Origin: Sesamia nonagrioides
Taxonomy: Eukaryota > Arthropoda > Insecta > Lepidoptera > Noctuidae
Reading direction: 5' to 3'
Length of the DNA: 64,000 bases
Assembly: GCA_017933935.1 (NCBI GenBank)
Contig: JADWQK010002432.1
Location: 410,001 to 474,000 of the forward strand
A program made the position numbers and the translations under genes. Below are positions 31,038 to 39,560 of this stretch, piece by piece (the first letter of the stretch is position 1; each line of letters starts with the position of its first letter). The notes beneath the pieces are model-generated. The model was not told the DNA's origin and made no database searches. It saw nothing but the letters and a program-made list of their open reading frames with translations.

Positions 31038-31580
31038 CATAAAAAAAATATGTTCAAACTCCTTTTCTTTAAAAACTGTTAAAAATGACAATCAAAAAGA
31101 ATTCCCTTAACAGTACCACAGATAACAAACAGCATCGTTTACCTATCATTGTAGTATTCCTATACCTAAAGTTACTAGAAATATCTACAGTTCCCTCATT
31201 TCATAAGAGCACGATAACTTGTCACAATTTATTTTTTGACGGATGATATTAAAGTTTCAGCCGGGAGAGAGGGTCAAATGGCTACCGCTTTCAGAAAATG
31301 ATTTCCATCGACGCTTAAAGAGGAAGAAACGGATTTTGGGATATCACAAGGTTTTATGCTTGAAATACAGTTACGGGTTCGTTTATGTTTTATTTATTGG
31401 TTCAAGGATTTTTCTTCGCTTACATTTTCTTGAAATGGACCTAAGCGTTTTGTTTTGTGATCTGGCTGTGACGTCAGAAAAACATTGCTTATATATTTTT
31501 TGTGTTTGAGCACGAGGCTTTTGAGTATATTATATTTTAATATCCTTTTTTTATTATTATTTACTTGTAATGTGCGTTTT
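31038..31580. other. No recognised feature
   Basis: An 88-codon open frame at 31243-31509 shows no domain or transposon motif. I could not support a host exon. Confidence 0.4.
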
Positions 31581-31972
31581 GACAGCCTCCGTGGCGTAGC
31601 GAATACGGCCGCTGCGCAAGGAGGCGCCGGTTCGATCCCCGCGCAGTGCAAATATCTGTGAGCATGAATATCAATATTTGCACTGGTCTGGTCTTGCCTC
31701 GGAAAGCACGTTAAGTTATTGGTCCCGATTGCCATACGAACATTTAATGGCAGTCGTAATGGTTTTTTGAGCCCTCAAAAAACTCCAATAATTGATCTAA
31801 CTGCAATGCTTCTATGTCGCCTTCTAGTTGTGGTGGTCAGACGGCAGTCGCTTCATGGAAAATATCGAAGTTTAGCCAAAATTAGCGGTTAGACTGGTAA
31901 AGCGGACCCCAGACTCCAAAGCAGAAAAAGCTTCGGATCGAAGCGACTGGGATTAACGCTGAGATGATGATG
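31581..31972 (+). mobile_element. SINE-1, full-length copy
   Basis: tRNA-derived head starting GACAGCCTCCGTGGCGTAGC, with A box TGGCGTAGCG and B box GGTTCGATCCC near 31630. The body includes GCACTGGTCTGGTCTTGCCT and the end GGGATTAACGCTGAGATGATGATG. ACTTGTAATGTGCGTTTT before it and ACTTGTAATGTACATTCT after it form a diverged target duplication, so it is an older copy. Confidence 0.8.
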
Positions 31973-32382
31973 ACTTGTAATGTACATTCTGTTTATACGA
32001 AATACACAATTATACTATTTTTTTCTACGTTTGTTTGTTATTGTCTCAGCTACATCTGTCTACTAATGAATATACAGATGTAGATGACTCATATCATCAA
32101 CATCATTCCAGCCGAAAGACCTCGACTACTGGACGGTGCACAAGGGAGTCTAAGGTCCGTATTACAGAACGTCACACAAAACTCAAGCTCTACTTATGTC
32201 TCGTTTCAAGCCATTTGATTGGTTGAAACTAGTTTTAAGTAATGCTTAAGCAGAGACCAATGCTTGAGTTTCCTTCTGTAATACGCACCTAAGTCCAGTC
32301 CTTGTACTCGATCTGTGCTTCCCACACCCAGTAGGTTCATACGGCCTTCACAAGTTCGAAGGAGACTACTATAGAGACCAAT
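31973..32382. other. No recognised feature
   Basis: A short inverted pair around CTCAAGC...GCTTGAG (about 32180-32270) may be a small fold. Otherwise nothing is supported. Confidence 0.4.
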
Positions 32383-32398
32383 ACAAACTACTTAACTC

Positions 32399-32511
32399 TA
32401 AATATCGAAGTTTAACCAAAACAATAGTTAGACTGGTAAAGCGGATCCCAGACTCAAAAGCTGAAGAAAGCTTTGGATACGACTGGGATGAACGCTGAGA
32501 TGATGATGATG
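32399..32511 (+). mobile_element. 5'-truncated SINE-1 with 16-bp target duplication
   Basis: ACAAACTACTTAACTC at 32383-32398 recurs at 32512-32527. The 113 bp between are the 3' third of SINE-1 ending in GATGATGATG. It lacks the tRNA head. Confidence 0.85.
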
Positions 32512-32599
32512 ACAAACTACTTAACTCACTATCAATCACAATCTGTTTCGAAGGACATTTTTACATGCTTTTTTAATAAAAAGTATGTAAAAATTGACT

Positions 32600-32655
32600 T
32601 GTATGTTTGCTTGCTTGCTTGCTTGTTTGCTTGTTTGTTTGTTTGTTTGTTTGTC
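32600..32655 (+). repeat. TTGC/TTGT tetranucleotide repeat
   Basis: Consecutive GCTT and GTTT units over about 55 bp. Confidence 0.8.
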
Positions 32656-32773
32656 CGTCTCTAATTCTTTGGACTACGAGTGAGCGGCTCATTACTGCAA
32701 AGTGTCCCACCGTTTTTAATACGTTCGTTCGTTCGTTTTTATTTTTTAATAGAATATCGAACTAAAAAGTGAA

Positions 32774-32979
32774 AATAAATATAGTTTAAAAAACTAAAAA
32801 ACATGCTTTAAAAAAATAACAAACTAAAAAGTTAAAAATAATTTTTAAAAAAGCGTGAGGCGCTTAATGTACAAAAATTATGGCACAAAGCGCCTCACGC
32901 TTTTTTTTAAATTTATTTTGAACTTTTTAATTTTATTTTTTTTAAAGCATGCTTTTTAGTTTTTTAAACTATATTTATT
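32774..32979. repeat. Long hairpin-forming inverted repeat, loop 22 nt
   Basis: The inner stem AAGCGTGAGGCGCTT (32851-32865) pairs exactly with 32888-32902. The arms extend outward about 75-80 bp with gaps, through CATGCTTTAAAA and TATAGTTTAAAAAACTAAAA, to AATAAATATA. It may be a foldback element or a MITE. It is non-coding. Confidence 0.75.
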
Positions 32980-33510
32980 AATCAATTGCTTCATAAATTT
33001 GAATAATTTATCTGCTTGGCAACTTTATTAATGCAATGAATGTGGCTGAACTGTCAAAACGGAAGCCTAGCATTTGCCCGCGAATTAATTTCGGGATAAC
33101 ACGTTTCAAAAAAGCTTCCACCCTCCATTTTAGGAGACTGAGAGGTTCGCCATCCCTTCAACTCTTGCCACATAAAAAGTCACGTCAATTCTTTGCTGCG
33201 TTTTGCTGTGAAAGACAGACAAACAAAGAAACGCACACACTTTCAGTTTTTCAGTTGTGTTCCTGTTTCAATACTGTGGTAATATCAGAATAAAAATGAT
33301 CTTAGATATATCTAAATTCTGGTTACAAACCCCATGTGTCCATTTCACCCAAATCCATTCAGTAGTTTGTGCATGAAGGGGTAACAAACATACACACTTA
33401 CATCCATACATATTTTAATGTTATAATATTAGTAGGATTTTGAGCAGTTTAATTTATTGTCGTATTGTCGTTTCCATTTTATATCTATTTCAGTACAAAT
33501 GATTCCTGCA
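32980..33510. other. MITE-1-like and Helitron-like scraps, no gene
   Basis: About 33030-33060 (AATGCAATGAATGTGGCTGA, ACTGTCAAAACG) recalls the MITE-1 core. About 33290-33440 on the minus strand recalls the common lepidopteran Helitron start (CCTACTAATATTATAACA) and AACTACTGAATGGATTTGGG. Both are partial. Confidence 0.4.
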
Positions 33511-33810
33511 GAGCAGCGGTGGCCTAGTGGTATTGGTCGCGACTTACAAGTTAGAGGTCGTAGGTTCGAACCCCATCAGGGGCTTTACTTTGTGTAAATT
33601 ATTTCATCACCGCTGCTCTCAAAACCGTGAAGGAAAAAATCGTGAGGAAACCGGCATGTCCTAGAGCCAAAAACTTCGAAGACATGTGACATCTACCAAC
33701 GTGTACTGGGTCAGAGTGGTGGATTACGGCAGGCTTCCTCTAACCGAGAGGAGGCCTGTGTCCCAACAATGGGAACATTAAAGGCTGATGTATGTATGTA
33801 TGTATGTATA
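33511..33810 (+). mobile_element. SINE-3, full-length copy
   Basis: A box TGGCCTAGTGG at about 33520 and B box GGTTCGAACCC at about 33563. The body includes ATTATTTCATCACCGCTGCT and GGAAACCGGCATGTCCTAGA. The end GAGGCCTGTGTCCCAACAAT, GGGAACATTAAAGGCTGATG, is followed by TATG repeats. Confidence 0.8.
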
Positions 33811-33872
33811 TTGCCTGTAACCATATGGTTATATATCATTTAATTTATCCTCTTAGTCTCTGACATAAAGTT

Positions 33873-34264
33873 GACAGCCTCCGTGGCGTAGCGGTAGCGA
33901 ACGCGGCCGTAGCGCAGGGAGGCGCGGGTTCGATCCCCGCACAGTGTAAGTATTTGTATGCATGAATATGAATATTTGCACTGGTCTGGTCGTGCCTCGG
34001 AAAGCACGTTAAGCCGTTGGTCCCGGTTGCCATACGAACATCTAGTGGCAGTCGTTACGGGTTGTTGGAGCCCTCAAAAATCTAACAATTGGTATAACTG
34101 CAATGCTTCCATGTCGCCTTCGGGTTATGGAGGTCAGACGGCAGTCGCTTCACGGAAAATGTCGAAGTTTAGCCATATCAGCAGTTGGACTGGTAAAGCG
34201 GACCCCAGACTCCAAAGCTGAAAAGGCTTCGGATGCGACTGGGATTGACGCTGGGATGATGATA
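33873..34264 (+). mobile_element. SINE-1 with perfect 18-bp target duplication
   Basis: AGTCTCTGACATAAAGTT lies at 33855-33872 and 34265-34282 with no mismatch, so this is a recent insertion. The 392-bp copy has the A box TGGCGTAGCGG, the B box GGTTCGATCCC and a GGGATGATGAT tail. Confidence 0.9.
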
Positions 34265-34282
34265 AGTCTCTGACATAAAGTT

Positions 34283-34812
34283 ATCTTATGTTTCCTAATT
34301 GGTATCATTACATATACATTATAAATCCATTTTCCCTTGTTCCTCTTTGTATCTGTTACATAATAACCCACTTATATTACTCAGAATCCTAAACAAACTG
34401 AGAGAGGCTTTGTCAGTTACTGTGACAGTTTATGACGCGACATTATCTAAACATTACGTGGTACACTCTGTTCTACAAGTTACAGATGAAAACGTAAACA
34501 AATATTGTCCTGTGGGGGCTAGTATGAGTTTTGATAGTTTGCGAAAACTGTGATCGTCTCGTTTTGTTTCCATACATTTCACACGAGCGCCTCTAGCGGT
34601 AACTATTGCGAACTAAAAATCGCAGTATGAGTTCAATCGAGTTAAACTATTCGATAATTTTATAAGTTTACGAAAGGTAATGATAATTTGGCAGTACCTA
34701 TGAGTATATATTACACTTTGACATAAAAGTTATGCCTATGTTATGTCATGGTTTTCAATACGTAATTAAATTAGTAGCACATATATCTATGTATAATGTT
34801 TGGTGCTGGCTC
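34283..34812. other. No recognised feature
   Basis: An 84-codon open frame (34299-34553) is not recognised. No repeat ends are seen. Confidence 0.4.
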
Positions 34813-34826
34813 AGATGTTGCCCCTA

Positions 34827-35884
34827 GCCGCCTGTAGGCGGTTGTACGTGGGAATCGTGCGGTCCATGGCCCTGTATGGGGCCCCTGTGTGGGCGATGGA
34901 CCTGACGGCCGGAGCACTCGCCATTCTGCGCAAGCCGCAGAGGGCGATGGCCGTCAGGGTCGTTTGCGGGTAACGCACGATTTCCTACGAGGCGGCTTGC
35001 GTCCTGGTCGGATCCCCGCCCTGGGACCTAGAGGCGAATGTACTCGCGTCATTGTACCGATGGCGCGAGGAAGAGCGGACACGGGGCTCCAGTCCGGCGC
35101 AGCGGTCCGGTGGCGGACTAGCGGCAGAGGCTTATGCGCTCGCTACCGTCGAGGCGATCCGGCCAGTACTCGACGACTGGCTTAGGAGAAGACACGGCTC
35201 CCTGTCGTTCAGGGTGACGCAGGTACTGTCGGGGCACGGCTGCTTCGGCAAGTACCTGCGTCGCTTAGGCAGGGAGCCGGACGCTCGGTGCCACCACTAC
35301 GTCCAATGCGGGGAGGACACGGCGCAGCACACGCTCGCCGAGTGTGTAGCTTGGGAGGAGCAGCCCCGTGACCTCACCAATGAAGTAGGAGGCGACCTGA
35401 CGCTGCCGGCAGTAGTGCAGAGGATGGTCGGTAGCGCAGTGTCGTGGGACGCGGTGGTGTCCTTCTGCGAGGACGTGATGTCGCAGAAGGAAGCTGCGGA
35501 ACGGGAGAGGGAGATCTCAACTCCCTTCCCGGGCCGCAGAAGACGCACCGGGCACCGAAGAAGGGCGGATAACGCCCTCTTCCGCCCCCCATGAATGGGT
35601 CCAGGGGCGAGGGACTTGGGGAAGTCCCCGTCCCCTATTTGGCGGAGGCGCGCGCGAGTGTCGGCGCGCGCCTCTGAGGCGATGCACGGGGTAGTTTTAC
35701 ACCCCACTACCCCGCGCAGGAGAGAGAGTGGGGCCGTGGAAGAATTTAGACTCCCGCGGCCCCACGCGCGCTCTGATAGAAGAGATACCGGGGTGGTTTT
35801 AGTCAGTAAAAGTCTGACACACCCCGTCGCCCACGCCAGGGCGGCGGACATCCCATGAGGATCTCCACCACGAAAAAAAAAAAA
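34827..35884 (+). pseudogene. 5'-truncated R1-like LINE with poly(A) and target duplication
   Basis: AGATGTTGCCCCTA at 34813-34826 recurs at 35885-35898 directly after a 14-A tail. One frame runs from the left edge to the stop at 35592: ACRRLYVGIVRSMALYGAPV, LRKPQRAMAVRVVCG, a TAA at 34971, SYEAACVLVGSPPWDLEANV, RWREEERTRG and VLDDWLRRRHG. A Cys/His motif follows (CHHYVQC...H...C near RCHHYVQCGEDTAQHTLAEC), then SWDAVVSFCEDVMSQKEAAE and an Arg-rich end. This is the region after the RT in R1-group LINEs. One nonsense codon is the only lesion I see. The 3' UTR contains ACCGGGGTGG. Confidence 0.8.
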
Positions 35885-35898
35885 AGATGTTGCCCCTA

Positions 35899-36433
35899 AA
35901 AGTATGACAAACTAATCTGTAAGTAATTATATTTTCAATCTGTTTAGCGTTGGAAACTTCAGCCCATGTGGTCAAAGAGCTCGTGGTTTAATCAACGAAA
36001 TTTCTAAACGGATAGTTGCTTGCCGAGACTCAAGAACTGGCTTAATATAGGCAGACTCTAATGCCAAACAAATTGGATACATTCCCAGTCGGCAGTCGAT
36101 AGCTACGTGGAAGAATTTTTGGGCACCACATTTTAATTTTAATAATTTGTGTAAAAAGTTTATGAAGTGTACATGCGCAATACAACCTAGTCAAAAGTAC
36201 TTTTACTTTTGACTTATAACTGATTTTTTTTTGCTGTAACAAATATATTGGAATTCTGATACCTAAATAGATGCTATTAAGGTTTCAATTTCATCTTTAA
36301 CTGCTTTTTCCAACAATTCTTATTTGAATAACAAGATTAAATTTTAAATCTTAATCGACAACAATAGGGACATAAAATCAATCTCAAACGAAAAACAACT
36401 TTAAGGTAAATTAAAAAAGAATTTCGAGGATAA
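35899..36433. other. No recognised feature; target region of the BEL element
   Basis: AT-rich. It ends at GTATT (36434-36438), the left copy of the BEL target duplication. Confidence 0.45.
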
Positions 36434-36438
36434 GTATT

Positions 36439-36747
36439 TGTTCAGACTTCGCCTTAATTGCAGAACTTCGCCTTAAGAACTGTAGCTACCATCTCCTTAA
36501 CAGCAATTGGTCGTCTACGCATGCGATCGACCAATAGCCACCGAGCTACGCGGCAACGGTTTTTTTCGTATAAAATGTTTCTTCTAGAACTACTACTGCT
36601 TTGCACGCGCTACGTATCACATATACTTAACATTATTATTTCACTGTAATACTCTAAATACAGACAAGTTTTAAGGAATTCCTGGTGTCGCCTACTAATT
36701 TCAAGCCCTCAATCTCCTAACACGCAGCAGAGTTTGAGAACGAAACA
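36439..36747 (+). repeat. BEL 5' LTR (309 bp)
   Basis: Begins TGTTCAGACTTCGCC and ends GAACGAAACA (TG...CA). A TATAAAA at 36569-36575 is the likely promoter TATA box. The first bases repeat CAGAACTTCGCCTTAA internally. It differs from the 3' LTR at seven positions, all within the first 147 bases. Confidence 0.93.
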
Positions 36748-36748
36748 T

Positions 36749-36765
36749 TGGTCCTTCGAGCCGGA
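36749..36765 (+). other. Primer binding site, tRNA-Tyr type
   Basis: TGGTCCTTCGAGCCGGA begins one base after the LTR. It is complementary to CCA plus the last 14 bases of the usual eukaryotic tRNA-Tyr (CCGGCTCGAAGGA end, from memory). Confidence 0.7.
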
Positions 36766-36987
36766 TGTTGGACTTGGGAGTGCTGTACGTATAATACTGA
36801 AAACGCGCATATCAGGTACGTCCAGCCAACCTGCCCAGCCCTATTCATCTCCATTTCAATTGTGTGATACCGTGCTATTTACTCAAATTCAGTGAAATTC
36901 TGGTGTGAAGTTGTGCGCTGCCAGCGAATCTCATTGTAACCGTCAAATTCAAAAGTGAGTACTCCTTTCTCTCTGCTTTCCACCAAA

Positions 36988-38478
36988 ATGAGTCAGCCTA
37001 GTGTGTCAGAGATCTCAGTACCTAATAAGCCTCGCGATAAATCTCCTTTTAAATACAATCCAAACGACGATTGTCCACTTATTAGGGAACTAGTTAAAAA
37101 GCGTGGCATAGTAAAAGGCAGGTTGTCAATATTCTCAAATTTCTTGTCTAGCATTGCTGATGGAGCTTTATCAAGTCAAACACGTGTAGATCTCAAATTA
37201 CGAATTCAGGGAGCTGTTAAATTGTTCGATGAATTTAGTGACATACAAAGACAAATCGAGGAATCAGTCTCCGATGTAGATGAGCAATTAACGCAAAGAG
37301 AACTAATGGAAAATAGATATTACACTCTAATATCTCAAGCTGAATGTCTTTTAAATCCGAGTGAGGTTACTGACGGTTCTACTAAATGTAGTAATCACCA
37401 CAGACCGGCCGTTAAATTACCCACAATTTCTATGCCCACCTTTGACGGTTCATACGAGCGTTGGTTAGAGTTTAGGGATACTTTTCTGTCATTGGTGCAC
37501 AATTCTAATGATTTAAGCAATATAGAAAAGTTTCACTACCTTAAATCCTCATTGAAAGGAAGCGCGGAACTGGTAATTAATGCCGTGGAATTTTCTAGTG
37601 CCAACTACCCGGTTGCATGGGATTTACTTCTCAATCGGTACAATAATAGCGAATTGTTAGTGCATAATCACGTCATGTCTTTGTTTACTATGCCGAACTT
37701 GAGCAAGGAATCGCCCGATCTAATTCGACAGTTAATAGACACTGTGTTAAAGAATTTACGTGCATTAAAAATGCTTGACGAACCAACTGACGCGTGGGAT
37801 ACATTAATTATCTATTTAATTATGTTTAGATTTAATGCAGTCACCGAACAACAATGGGAACAATACAAACGCGCACAGGGATTATCTAGAAACGTCGATT
37901 CTGGACCTAAGCGAAAGCTTAAACTGGATGATATGATGAACTTTCTTAAAGACCAAGCTGACGTGCTAGAAACATTGCATATGACACATAGCGAACGAAA
38001 TAAAGATAATAAGAATCAAAACACTATTAATCAATTTAAAGTTCACTGCAATGTTTCTACCAATGAGCCACTAGGTCAAAAGTCACAAAAATCCACAAAA
38101 AATAAACGGCTTTGTTTATTGTGCAACTCAAATCATCCACTTTACGCGTGTCAAAGATTTCTTGATTTTAATTTAGATTCAAAATTTAATTTTGTTCACG
38201 AAAAGAAACTTTGCACCAATTGTTTACGTTCGGATCACACTTTAGATAGTTGTAGGTTCGGGCCGTGTAGATTATGCAACAAAAAACATAATTCGTTACT
38301 ACATTCCGATAATCATACTAATCAATCTGTAGTATTGTATGTCGCACACGCTAATGAGACGCCGACTGCGAGGGCCACGTCTGCGGCAGCGCATCCTCCG
38401 CCCCTTCCCGCGGCCGCCACACCGGCATCGTCCGCCTCCTCTACGGAATTTACAACGATCTATACAAAGCGCACATAA
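36988..38478 (+). CDS. gag: BEL/Pao Gag protein (496 aa)
   Basis: This is the structural protein of the element, expected to form the cytoplasmic particle that packages its RNA. The start chosen is the ATG at 36988 (MSQPSVSEIS); the frame stays open upstream to a GTG at 36955, but an ATG in an A-rich context is more likely. Residues 145-290 are the DUF1759-type core (PTISMPTFDGSYERWLEF, then HYLKSSLKGSAELVI). The C-terminal part carries Cys/His motifs at C376-C379-H383-C388, C409-C412-H417-C422 and C427-C430-H434. The end is Ala/Pro-rich. In intact relatives gag runs on into protease and pol in one frame; here it stops at 38478 after a frame change. Confidence 0.85.
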   Translation: MSQPSVSEISVPNKPRDKSPFKYNPNDDCPLIRELVKKRGIVKGRLSIFSNFLSSIADGALSSQTRVDLKLRIQGAVKLFDEFSDIQRQIEESVSDVDEQLTQRELMENRYYTLISQAECLLNPSEVTDGSTKCSNHHRPAVKLPTISMPTFDGSYERWLEFRDTFLSLVHNSNDLSNIEKFHYLKSSLKGSAELVINAVEFSSANYPVAWDLLLNRYNNSELLVHNHVMSLFTMPNLSKESPDLIRQLIDTVLKNLRALKMLDEPTDAWDTLIIYLIMFRFNAVTEQQWEQYKRAQGLSRNVDSGPKRKLKLDDMMNFLKDQADVLETLHMTHSERNKDNKNQNTINQFKVHCNVSTNEPLGQKSQKSTKNKRLCLLCNSNHPLYACQRFLDFNLDSKFNFVHEKKLCTNCLRSDHTLDSCRFGPCRLCNKKHNSLLHSDNHTNQSVVLYVAHANETPTARATSAAAHPPPLPAAATPASSASSTEFTTIYTKRT

Positions 38479-39560
38479 ACACGTCCACAAAATCACCTGT
38501 TATGAAACCGGTTCTACTATCGACTGCGTTAGTGGAGGTAGCTGATAGTTGTAAGAATTATCACTTAGCGCGCGCACTCCTTGACAGCGTTGTTTCATAA
38601 CTCAAACTTCATGCAATTTAATTCAAGCGTCATTAATACAGTCCACTTAAGAAATTCGTGGTGTAGGGAACTCGGTCACAAAATCCACGCAAATATGTGA
38701 CATCGAGTTAAAATCGCGCAACCATCCATACACTACGCGCTTACAATGTTTTGTTCTGCCTAACATTACGTCGGCATTGTCTACTTTGTCGCAACCAAGC
38801 GGACAGCTCAATATGCCCGACCATGTTGTTGTGTTGGCAGACCCGCATTTTATTGAGTCTCAAAATATAGATATCCTAATCGGTGCGAATAAATCTTGGG
38901 ACTTAATTAATTCTAATAAAATAAGATTACCTAGTACGCCTTTCTTATTAGACACAAAATTGGGATGGATTGTTTCCGGCCCAATTTGTTCTTTTACGCG
39001 TTATGATGGGTACATTCAGTGTAATTCTTCTCAGTCTATCGATTCCCAGGTACGCAAATTCTGGGAATTGAAGGACATGTCTGCGTATCGGGATACGCGC
39101 ACAGATGAGGAGCGTTCTTGTGAACAACATTTCGTCAATACTACTACGCGCAATAGTGACGGAAGGTTCAAAGTTCGCATTCCTTTTAAATCATCACCCG
39201 ATACCTTAGGTGAAACTTACTCACAGGCACAACGTAGGTTTTTTGCCCTCGAAAAACGTTTAGTACGCAATCCTAATTATAAAAAACTTTATGCCGATTT
39301 CATTCACGAGTACATTCGATTAGGTCACATGAGTCGTGTTGAGCGCGTCGGGACACCTATTTCCTACCACACCACGGAGTATGTCGTGAACAGAGTACCA
39401 CAACCAAGCTACGCGTGGTGTTTGATGCCAGCGCCGCAGCAAGCAATGACATCTCGCTCAACGAAATACAAATGGTAGGTCCACCGATACAAGGCGATTT
39501 GTTGTCTATTTTAATAAGATTTAGGCGACATAAATACACGGCTTGCGCAGACATTGAAAA
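38457..39560 (+). pseudogene. pol: BEL protease and N-terminal RT, frame-shifted
   Basis: Four frames each carry part of the product. Frame 3 at 38457-38600 holds the protease start (LLSTALVEVADSC to ALLDS), then leaves the conserved Asp-Ser-Gly pattern and stops. Frame 2, open through about 38690-39478, holds LKSRNHPYTTRLQCFVLPNI, DILIGANKSWDLI and LGWIVSGPI, then linker and early RT (KKLYADFIHEYIRLGHM). Frame 1 at about 39390-39560 holds RVVFDASAAASNDISLNE and ADIEK. A short A-run at 39554-39558 marks the shift into the downstream frame. The breaks disable protease and RT. Confidence 0.8.

Noticed and set aside
34889..35185. 98-codon plus-strand open frame
   Set aside because: Out-of-frame shadow of the LINE; the LINE motifs are in the frame ending at 35594.
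35297..35851. 184-codon minus-strand open frame
   Set aside because: Shadow of the GC-rich R1-like LINE reading frame on the other strand.
36955..36987. Upstream start of gag at a GTG
   Set aside because: The GTG overlaps a splice-donor-like site; the ATG at 36988 is the normal eukaryotic choice.
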